Of a DNA stretch of 7,722 nt, positions 1 to 6,167 are shown piece after piece; the stretch's first letter is position 1, and every line of letters starts with the position of its first letter. A model generated the notes under the pieces. The model was not told the DNA's origin, made no database searches, and was given only the letters and a program-made list of their open reading frames with translations. Origin of the DNA: Actinomycetes bacterium (GTDB taxonomy: Bacteria; Actinomycetota; Actinomycetes; Actinomycetales; Microbacteriaceae); the NCBI GenBank assembly GCA_023457615.1, contig JAEWKY010000278.1, positions 1 through 7,722 on the forward strand, read 5' to 3'. The translations under genes were made by a program, and so were the position numbers.

Positions 1-102
1 CCCGGCGACCGGCCCGGCGATCGGAGCCGGCGGCCCGGCCCCGGTGACCCCGGCCTCGCGCAAGACCGCGCGGGTGACGGTGGCCCGCGGGAGGATGGGA
101 GG
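1..102. other. Upstream region of lhr, no assignable gene
   Basis: This short stretch is cut by the window edge. A + strand reading frame coming in from the left ends at TGA 45-47, so the tail of an upstream gene is possible. A minus-strand frame is also open from GTG at 108-106 to the window edge, so a divergent gene is equally possible. Neither encodes anything I recognise, and in sequence this GC-rich open frames carry little weight. A 6-bp inverted repeat (CGCGGG 69-74 and CCCGCG 84-89, 9-nt loop) lies directly before the lhr Shine-Dalgarno site and touches its first base; chance is a fair explanation. I see no convincing promoter. Confidence 0.4.
89..95 (+). promoter_or_regulatory. Shine-Dalgarno site of lhr
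   Basis: GGGAGGA at 89-95 lies eight bases before ATG 103 (measured from the last G) and is the reason for choosing that start. A second GGGAGG at 97-102 abuts the ATG and is too close to work for it. The ATG at 95 is in another frame. The lhr frame is open further upstream but offers no better start codon with a ribosome site. Confidence 0.6.
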
Positions 103-3100
103 ATGCACGCCGCGCTCGAGCGCTTCACCCCCGCGACGCGGGAGTGGTTCGCGGGCGCGTTCCCCGAGCCGACGCCCGCGCAGGAGGGGGCCTGGGAGGC
201 GATCTCGTCCGGGCGGCACGCGCTCGTCGTCGCGCCGACCGGATCCGGCAAGACGCTCTCCGCGTTCCTCTGGTCGCTCGACCGGCTCGCCGCGACGCCG
301 AAGCCCGGCGACCCGAAGAGACGCACGAGGGTGCTCTACATCTCGCCGCTCAAGGCCCTCGGCGTCGACGTCGAGCGCAACCTCAGGGCCCCGCTCGTCG
401 GCATCTCCGCGACGGGGCGCCGGCTCGGCCAGGAGGTGCCGCCGATCACCGTGGGCGTGCGCTCGGGCGACACGACGAGCGCCGACCGCCGGCTGCTGCA
501 GCGCGAGCCCCCCGACATCCTGATCACGACCCCCGAGTCGCTCTACCTCATGCTCACGTCGTCGGCCCGCGAGACGCTCACGGGCGTCGAGACGGTGATC
601 GTCGACGAGATCCACGCGGTCGCGGCGTCGAAGCGCGGCGCGCACCTCGCGGTGACGCTCGAACGGCTCGACGCGATGCTCGACAGACCCGCGCAGCGCA
701 TCGGGCTCTCCGCGACGGTGCGCCCGATCGAGGAGGTCGCGCGCTTCCTCGGCGGGCAGGCGCCCGTCACGATCGTGCAGCCGCCCGCGGCGAAGACGTT
801 CGACCTGCGCGTCGTGGTGCCGGTCGAGGACATGACCGAGCTCGGGGTGCGCTCGACCGACCCGGTGACTCCCGGGCCCGGCGAGCCCGAGGAGACCGGC
901 CTGCAGAGTGCCGGATCCATCTGGCCGCACGTCGACCGCGCGATCGTGGACCAGGTGCTCGAGCACCGGTCGACGATCGTGTTCGCCAACTCGCGCCGAC
1001 TCGCGGAGCGCCTCACGGCATCCATGAACGAGCTCTACGTCGAGATGGCGACGGGCGAGGCGCCCGAGAAGTTCCCCGCGCAGATGATCGGGCAGTCCGG
1101 GGTGACGAAGGCGCCCGCCGCCGTGCTGCCCGAGACGCCGATCCTCGCCCGCGCCCACCACGGGAGCGTGTCGAAGGAGCAGCGCGCGCAGATCGAGGAC
1201 GACCTCAAGTCGGGCCGGCTGCGCTGCGTCGTCGCGACGAGCTCGCTCGAGCTCGGCATCGACATGGGCGCCGTCGACCTCGTCATCCAGGTCGAGACGC
1301 CGCCGTCGGTCGCGTCGGGCCTGCAGCGCGTCGGACGCGCGGGGCACCAGGTCGGCGAGATCAGCAAGGGCGTGCTGTTCCCGAAGCATCGCGCCGACCT
1401 GCTCGGCACGACGGTCGTGAGCGAGCGGATGCGCACGGGGCTCATCGAGGCGATCGGCGTCCCGCAGAACCCGCTCGACATCCTCGCGCAGCAGACCGTC
1501 GCCGCCGTCGCGCTCGACACGGTCGACGTCGAGGAGTGGTTCGAGACGGTGCGCCGCTCCGCCCCCTTCAGCACCCTCCCGCGCAGCGCGTACGAGGCGA
1601 CGCTCGACCTGCTCGCCGGCCGCTATCCGTCCGACGAGTTCGCCGAGCTGCGTCCGCGCATCGTGTGGGATCGCGTGGCGGGCACGCTGGCCGGCCGGCC
1701 GGGCGCCCAGCGGCTGGCGGTGACGAGCGGGGGCACCATCCCGGATCGCGGCATGTTCGGCGTGTTCATCGTCGGCACCGAGGACGGGGCGCGGCGCGTC
1801 GGCGAGCTCGACGAGGAGATGGTCTACGAATCGCGGGTGGGGGACGTCATCGCCCTCGGCGCCACGAGCTGGCGCATCGAGGAGATCACCTCCGACCGGG
1901 TGCTGGTCACGCCGGCGTTCGGGCAGCCGGGGCGCGTGCCGTTCTGGAAGGGCGACGGGCTCGGGCGTCCCGCGGAGCTCGGCATGGCGATCGGCGCGTT
2001 CACGAAAGACCTCGCCGCGGCCTCGGGCGAGGCGTCGAGAGGTGAGGCGTCGAGAAGTGTCGCTCACGAGGGCGCCGAGGCGACAGTTTCCGACACCTCA
2101 CCGATGCACACCCGGCTGCGCGAGAGCGGCCTCGACGAGTGGGCGGTCGGCAACCTCCTGCGCTTCGTCGAGGAGCAGAAGGCCGCGACCGGCGCCGTGC
2201 CGACCGACTCGACGCTGCTCGTCGAGAGGTTCCGCGACGAGCTCGGCGACTGGCGGCTCGTGCTGCACTCCCCGTACGGCACCCCCGTGCACGCGCCCTG
2301 GGCGCTCGCGATCTCGGCCCGCATCCGCGAGCGGCTCGGCGTCGAGGGCTCGGCGATGGCGGGCGACGACGGCATCGTCGTGCGGCTCCCCGAGACGGAT
2401 GCCGAGCCGCCCGGGGCGGAGCTGTTCCTGTTCGAGCGCGAGGAGCTCGAGGAGCTCGTGACCCTCGAGGTCGGCGGCTCGGCGCTCTTCGCCTCGCGCT
2501 TCCGCGAGAACGCCGCGCGCGCCCTCCTGCTCCCCCGCTACAACCCCGGTCGCCGCAATCCGCTGTGGCAGCAGCGGCAGCGCAGCGCCCAGCTGCTCGA
2601 CGTCGCCCGGAAGTACCCGTCGTTCCCGGTCATCCTCGAGACCGTGCGCGAGGTGCTGCAGGACGTCTACGACCTCCCCGCCCTCGCCGACCTGACGACC
2701 CGCATCGCGAGCCGTCAGGTGCGCCTGGTCGAGGTCGAGACGAGCACGCCGTCGCCGTTCGCCCGCTCCCTGCTCTTCGGCTACGTCGCGGCGTTCATGT
2801 ACGAGGGCGACTCGCCCCTCGCCGAGCGCCGGGCCGCGGCCCTGTCGCTCGACCCGCAGCTCCTCGCCGAGCTGCTCGGGCGCGCCGAGCTGCGCGAGCT
2901 GCTCGATCCGAAGGTGCTCGAGCAGACCGAGCTCGAGCTGCAGCGTCTCGACCCCGAGCGCCACGCGAAGGATGCCGAGGGTCTCGTCGACCTCCTCCGG
3001 CTGCTCGGGCCGCTCTCGGTCGACGAGCTCGCCCTGCGCAGCCTCGCGACCGTCGAGATCGCACCCGCTCTCGAGCGGCTCGCGCGCGAGAACCGGGTGA

Positions 3101-4716
3101 TCCGCGCGACGATCGCCGGCGACGCGCGCTGGGCGGTCGTCGAGGATGCGAGCCGGCTGCGGGACGCCCTCGGCGTGCCGCTGCCGATCGGCGTGCCGAC
3201 GGCGTTCCTCGACCCCGTCGACGACCCCGTGGGCGACCTCGTGTCGCGCTACGTGCGCACCCACGGCCCCTTCACCGCGCAGGACGCCGCCGCCCGTCTC
3301 GGCCTCGGGGTCGCCGTCGTCACCGACGTGCTGCGGCGCTTCGCCGCCGATCGTCGCGTCGTCGAGGGCGAGTTCCGCCCCGGCGCGATCGGGGTGGAGT
3401 GGGTGGATGCCGAGATCCTGCGACGCCTGCGCCGACGCAGCCTCGCCGCCCTCCGCTCCGAGGTCGAACCCGTGCCGCAGCGCGCACTCGGACGGTTCCT
3501 GCCGACCTGGCACCGATTCGGCGACCTGCGCGGGATCGACGGCCTCGTGAGCGCGATCGACCAGCTCGCGGGGGTCGCGCTGCCGGCATCCACGTGGGAG
3601 AGCCTCGTGCTGCCGAGCCGCGTGCGCGACTACACCCCCGCGATGCTCGACGAGCTCACGACGACGGGCGAGGTGCTCTGGTCGGGCCGTGGCGAGCTGC
3701 CCGGCGGCGACGGCTGGCTCGCGCTGCATCTCGCCGACTCCGCGCCGCTCACGCTCGCCGAGCCCGACCTCGCCGAGCACGGGGAGCTGCACGGTCGGAT
3801 CATCGACGCGCTCGCGGGCGGCGGGGCGTTCTTCTTCCGGCAGCTCTCGACCGCGCTCGGCGTCACGGGTCCCGTCGACGACAAGGATCTCGCGACCGCG
3901 CTCTGGGAGCTCGCCTGGTCGGGTCTCGTCGGCAACGACACCCTCGCCCCGCTGCGCGCCCGCCTCGGCGCCACCACCACGCGAGCCCGCACGGCACCCC
4001 GCGCCCGGGGTCGCCGCGCTCCCGGCCGGGTGCTCTCGAGCCTCGCGCAGACCGCTCCGCCCACGGTGGCCGGCCGCTGGTCGCTGCTCCCCGCTCCCGA
4101 GGGCAACCCGACCGTGCGCTCGGCGTCCCTCGCCGAGACCCTGCTCGAACGGCACGGCGTCGTCACGCGCGGCGCCGTCGTGTCGGAGGGCGTGACGGGC
4201 GGCTTCGCCCTCGCCTACAAGGTGCTCGCCGGGCTCGAGGAGACGGGCCGCACCCGCCGCGGCTACTTCGTCGAGGGCCTCGGCGCCGCGCAGTTCGCGA
4301 CGCCCGCGACCGTCGATCGGCTGCGCACGTTCGCCGCCGAGCCGGAGGAGGGCGCGGCCCCGGTCGCGGTGACGCTGAGCGCGACCGATCCGGCGAACCC
4401 GTACGGCGCAGCTCTCGGCTGGCCGTCGGTCGAGGGCCACCGCCCCGGACGCAAGGCGGGCTCGCTCGTCGTGCTCGTGGATGGCGGCCTCGCCGTCTAC
4501 GTCGAGCGCGGCGGCAAGACGGTGCTCACCTTCACCGCCGACGAGGAGGAGCTCACGGCCGCCGCGGCATCCCTCGCCGGTGCGATCCGACGTTCGGGCG
4601 GACGCCTGCGCATCGAGAAGATCGACGGCGAGTGGGGCATCGGCAGCCCGTTCGGCGACGCGCTGCTCGTCGCCGGTTTCGCGCCCACCCCCCAAGGCCT
4701 GAGACTTCGAGGGTGA
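103..4716 (+). CDS. lhr: Lhr-type ATP-dependent helicase, full length
   Basis: A 1537-residue superfamily 2 helicase, about the size of mycobacterial Lhr (roughly 1500). Seen: Walker A APTGSGKT at 44-51, DEIH box at 168-171, SAT at 203-205, motif V (VATSSLELGID) from 377, and motif VI QRVGRAGHQ at 408-416. These mark two RecA domains over about 20-440. A winged-helix and a beta-barrel-type domain typical of the Lhr core follow to about 860; W590 probably matches the Trp that contacts nucleic acid in the mycobacterial core, by recalled alignment. The rest matches the long C-terminal region, built of winged-helix modules in M. smegmatis. Known family activity: ssDNA-dependent ATPase, 3'-to-5' translocation, unwinding of RNA:DNA hybrids and DNA; the mycobacterial gene is DNA-damage induced. 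Acts in the cytoplasm. Odd point: residues about 642-667 are an extra Gly/Glu/Ala/Ser-rich linker encoded by rare codons and inverted repeats. The stop overlaps the next start (GTGA), suggesting translational coupling. Confidence 0.96.
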   Translation: MHAALERFTPATREWFAGAFPEPTPAQEGAWEAISSGRHALVVAPTGSGKTLSAFLWSLDRLAATPKPGDPKRRTRVLYISPLKALGVDVERNLRAPLVGISATGRRLGQEVPPITVGVRSGDTTSADRRLLQREPPDILITTPESLYLMLTSSARETLTGVETVIVDEIHAVAASKRGAHLAVTLERLDAMLDRPAQRIGLSATVRPIEEVARFLGGQAPVTIVQPPAAKTFDLRVVVPVEDMTELGVRSTDPVTPGPGEPEETGLQSAGSIWPHVDRAIVDQVLEHRSTIVFANSRRLAERLTASMNELYVEMATGEAPEKFPAQMIGQSGVTKAPAAVLPETPILARAHHGSVSKEQRAQIEDDLKSGRLRCVVATSSLELGIDMGAVDLVIQVETPPSVASGLQRVGRAGHQVGEISKGVLFPKHRADLLGTTVVSERMRTGLIEAIGVPQNPLDILAQQTVAAVALDTVDVEEWFETVRRSAPFSTLPRSAYEATLDLLAGRYPSDEFAELRPRIVWDRVAGTLAGRPGAQRLAVTSGGTIPDRGMFGVFIVGTEDGARRVGELDEEMVYESRVGDVIALGATSWRIEEITSDRVLVTPAFGQPGRVPFWKGDGLGRPAELGMAIGAFTKDLAAASGEASRGEASRSVAHEGAEATVSDTSPMHTRLRESGLDEWAVGNLLRFVEEQKAATGAVPTDSTLLVERFRDELGDWRLVLHSPYGTPVHAPWALAISARIRERLGVEGSAMAGDDGIVVRLPETDAEPPGAELFLFEREELEELVTLEVGGSALFASRFRENAARALLLPRYNPGRRNPLWQQRQRSAQLLDVARKYPSFPVILETVREVLQDVYDLPALADLTTRIASRQVRLVEVETSTPSPFARSLLFGYVAAFMYEGDSPLAERRAAALSLDPQLLAELLGRAELRELLDPKVLEQTELELQRLDPERHAKDAEGLVDLLRLLGPLSVDELALRSLATVEIAPALERLARENRVIRATIAGDARWAVVEDASRLRDALGVPLPIGVPTAFLDPVDDPVGDLVSRYVRTHGPFTAQDAAARLGLGVAVVTDVLRRFAADRRVVEGEFRPGAIGVEWVDAEILRRLRRRSLAALRSEVEPVPQRALGRFLPTWHRFGDLRGIDGLVSAIDQLAGVALPASTWESLVLPSRVRDYTPAMLDELTTTGEVLWSGRGELPGGDGWLALHLADSAPLTLAEPDLAEHGELHGRIIDALAGGGAFFFRQLSTALGVTGPVDDKDLATALWELAWSGLVGNDTLAPLRARLGATTTRARTAPRARGRRAPGRVLSSLAQTAPPTVAGRWSLLPAPEGNPTVRSASLAETLLERHGVVTRGAVVSEGVTGGFALAYKVLAGLEETGRTRRGYFVEGLGAAQFATPATVDRLRTFAAEPEEGAAPVAVTLSATDPANPYGAALGWPSVEGHRPGRKAGSLVVLVDGGLAVYVERGGKTVLTFTADEEELTAAAASLAGAIRRSGGRLRIEKIDGEWGIGSPFGDALLVAGFAPTPQGLRLRG
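2026..2055 (+). repeat. 15-bp tandem direct repeat inside lhr
   Basis: GGCGAGGCGTCGAGA at 2026-2040 is followed at once by GGTGAGGCGTCGAGA at 2041-2055, one mismatch in 15. At protein level this is GEASR-GEASR, residues 642-651. Because the unit is five codons long the frame is kept. It forms the left edge of the unusual insert described next. Confidence 0.85.
2041..2102. repeat. Palindromic, rare-codon insert in lhr linker
   Basis: The ends form a perfect 7-bp inverted repeat: GGTGAGG 2041-2047 and CCTCACC 2096-2102. Inside, GTGTCG 2057-2062 can pair with CGACAC 2091-2096, or TGTCGC 2058-2063 with GCGACA 2080-2085, and GGCGCC at 2071-2076 is self-complementary. Read in frame it uses AGA, AGT, GCT, ACA, GTT and TCA, codons that are scarce in the rest of lhr. 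It encodes a linker between the helix ending near GAFTKDLAA and the LRESGLDEWAVGNLL segment, where homologues as I remember them have a shorter joint. I infer a small dispersed repeat that landed in frame; its true borders and copy number cannot be judged from one window. Confidence 0.5.
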
Positions 4717-5318
4717 AGCGTCTCCTCGTCGTGGTCGCGGTGCTCGCCCTCGCGGCGTTCGCGGTGTGGCTCGTCGCGACCGACCGCGCGGCACCCGTCG
4801 GCGACACGATCGGCCCCGCACCGAGCGAGCCCTCACCGACCGGCCCCGCACCGGGCGGCGCCCCACCCGCCGACGACGCGCCCGAGCCGGCGACCGGGGG
4901 CGGCGTGCCGGTGCCGGCGGATGCCGAGCAGATGGAGGTCGTGAGCGTGCACGACGGCGACACGCTGAACCTGCGCGACCGCACGGGCGCGATCGAGACC
5001 GTGCGCATCATCGGCATCGACACCCCCGAGATCCATCCCGAGTACGAGTGCTTCGGCGACGAGGCCACCGACGAGCTGCGCCGGCTCGCCCCCGTCGGCA
5101 GCGTGCTGCGCGTCGCGACCGACGAGGAGCCGTTCGACGACTACGACCGGCTGCTCCTCTATCTCTGGAACGACGACGACGTCTTCGTGAACCTCGCGCT
5201 CGTCGAGGGCGGCTTCGCCGAGGCGATCCGCGTGCGGCCCAACGACCGCCACATCGACATCCTGCGCGCGGCCGAGAACGCCGCGTCGACCGCGGGCCTC
5301 GGCATGTGGAGCTGCTGA
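4713..5318 (+). CDS. Exported staphylococcal-nuclease-like (thermonuclease) protein
   Basis: A 201-residue protein. A positive start (MKR) and a hydrophobic stretch at about 4-22 form a signal peptide or membrane anchor; there is no lipobox cysteine. A Pro/Gly/Ala-rich linker (about 27-70) leads to an SNase domain at 74-201. The catalytic set of S. aureus nuclease is complete: DGDT at 81-84 (D83 = D21), R98 (= R35), D103-T104-P105-E106 (= D40, T41, E43), and R146 in DYDRLLLY (= R87). Family members are Ca2+-dependent phosphodiesterases cutting DNA and RNA. C113 (ECFG) and the final C201 could form a disulfide outside the cell. GTG 4713 overlaps the lhr TGA (GTGA) and has only a weak ribosome site, so coupling to lhr translation is likely. 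An alternative is a later start without the hydrophobic segment, but no in-frame candidate with a good site was noticed. Substrate and purpose are unknown: nutrient DNA scavenging or defence against extracellular DNA would fit the family. Confidence 0.9.
   Translation: MKRLLVVVAVLALAAFAVWLVATDRAAPVGDTIGPAPSEPSPTGPAPGGAPPADDAPEPATGGGVPVPADAEQMEVVSVHDGDTLNLRDRTGAIETVRIIGIDTPEIHPEYECFGDEATDELRRLAPVGSVLRVATDEEPFDDYDRLLLYLWNDDDVFVNLALVEGGFAEAIRVRPNDRHIDILRAAENAASTAGLGMWSC
5308..5311 (+). promoter_or_regulatory. Shine-Dalgarno site of nei, inside nuclease gene
   Basis: GGAG at 5308-5311 lies nine bases before ATG 5321 and within the last codons of the nuclease gene. The two genes are separated by only two bases (TGA GG ATG), so ribosomes finishing the nuclease could restart here. 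Confidence 0.45.
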
Positions 5319-5320
5319 GG

Positions 5321-6100
5321 ATGCCCGAAGGCGACACCGTCTGGAAGACCGCCCAGCTGCAGCACGCCGCGCTCGCGGGCAAGGTGCTCGGCAAGAGCGA
5401 CTTCCGCGTGCCCAGGTTCGCGACCGCCGACCTCTCCGGCGAGGTCGTGCACGAGGTCGTCGCGCGGGGCAAGCATCTGCTGCACCGGGTGGGCGACGTC
5501 ACGATCCACTCGCACCTCAAGATGGAGGGCGTCTGGCGCGCCTACGCCCCGGGCGAGCGGTGGACGCGCCCGGAGTTCCAGGCGCGGGTCGTCCTCGACG
5601 CCCCCGGGGTGCAGGCCGTGGGCTTCGAGCTCGGGCTGCTCGAGCTCCTCCGCACCGCCGACGAGGACGACACCGTCGGCTACCTCGGCCCCGACCTCCT
5701 CGGCCCCGACTGGGACGCCGACGAGGCCGTGCGGAGGCTCGCCGCCGCCCCCGAGGTGCCGATCTACGTCGCGCTGCTCGACCAGCGCAACCTCGCGGGC
5801 GTGGGCAACGTCTACTCCAACGAGCTGTGCTTCCTGCGCGGGCTGCTGCCGACGCGCCCGGTGGGCGAGACGCCCGCCCTCGACAAGGTCGTCGACCTCG
5901 CCGAGCGGATGCTGCAGGCCAACAAGCAGCGCTTCACCCGGTCCACGACGGGCGACCTCCGACCCGGGCGCACGTCGTGGGTCTACGGGAGAACGGGGAG
6001 GCCGTGCCGACGCTGCGGCACGAAGCTCCTCGGCGGCGAGCTCGGCCGCGTCGAGGGCCAGGAGCGGGTCGTCACGTGGTGCCCGCGCTGCCAGACCTGA
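5321..6100 (+). CDS. nei: Endonuclease VIII-like DNA glycosylase/AP lyase (Nei family)
   Basis: A 259-residue base-excision repair enzyme of the Fpg/Nei family, which removes oxidised bases and cuts at the abasic site. The start MPEGDTVW supplies the N-terminal proline nucleophile P2 (after Met removal) and catalytic E3, which fixes ATG 5321 as the true start. Also visible: the conserved lysine K51 in RGKHLL; the helix-two-turns-helix region around 153-177 with QRNLAGVGNVYSNE; and a C-terminal zinc finger C229-x2-C232-x21-C254-x2-C257, with R249 five residues before the third Cys, where Fpg and Nei carry the finger arginine. MPEGDTVW, rather than MPELPEV, points to Nei rather than Fpg. It resembles the mycobacterial protein encoded next to lhr (Rv3297, Nei2), from memory. 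Cytoplasmic. Placement behind lhr and the nuclease suggests co-transcription. Substrate range cannot be told from sequence; Nei2 from M. tuberculosis is reported as less active than Nei1. Confidence 0.94.
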   Translation: MPEGDTVWKTAQLQHAALAGKVLGKSDFRVPRFATADLSGEVVHEVVARGKHLLHRVGDVTIHSHLKMEGVWRAYAPGERWTRPEFQARVVLDAPGVQAVGFELGLLELLRTADEDDTVGYLGPDLLGPDWDADEAVRRLAAAPEVPIYVALLDQRNLAGVGNVYSNELCFLRGLLPTRPVGETPALDKVVDLAERMLQANKQRFTRSTTGDLRPGRTSWVYGRTGRPCRRCGTKLLGGELGRVEGQERVVTWCPRCQT

Positions 6101-6123
6101 CGTCCCGGCCCGACGACGCGCGG

Positions 6124-6132
6124 TGATACCGT
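6124..6132 (+). promoter_or_regulatory. Possible extended -10 promoter
   Basis: TGATACCGT fits the actinobacterial extended -10 pattern TGn-TAnnnT, with TACCGT at 6127-6132. Transcription would begin near 6139-6140, giving a leader of about 28 bases before the start codon at 6168. No good -35 match is seen at the proper distance, which extended -10 promoters can lack. The sequence just after it is unusually A/T-rich for this window (TTGCTCAACTTTTC). A short pattern like this can occur by chance. Confidence 0.35.
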
Positions 6133-6155
6133 TGCTCAACTTTTCGAGGCCTTTC

Positions 6156-6163
6156 AGGGAGGA
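6156..6163 (+). promoter_or_regulatory. Strong Shine-Dalgarno site of the surface-protein gene
   Basis: AGGGAGGA at 6156-6163 lies five to six bases before GTG 6168, measured from the last G. It is the strongest ribosome site in the window and decides the start of the last gene. Confidence 0.75.
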
Positions 6164-6167
6164 CCCC

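Noticed and set aside
69..89. Hairpin before the lhr ribosome site as a riboregulator
   Set aside because: The stem is only six G/C pairs with a nine-base loop, which is common by chance in this base composition.
2041..2102. The inverted repeat in lhr as an intrinsic terminator or attenuator
   Set aside because: No T-run follows the stem, and it lies in the middle of an intact coding frame.
2098..4866. A 922-codon open frame on the minus strand opposite lhr
   Set aside because: Its product is Arg/Gly/Glu/Ala-rich with no recognisable domain, and it lies opposite a clearly conserved helicase. Long antisense frames are expected where third positions are almost all G or C.
2139..5318. A very long + strand frame covering most of lhr and the nuclease
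   Set aside because: Only its end, from GTG 4713, is a real gene (SNase). The earlier part is an Arg/Ala/Pro-rich shadow of lhr.
6101..6123. Terminator between nei and the surface gene
   Set aside because: No stem of useful length followed by T residues could be drawn in the short gap.
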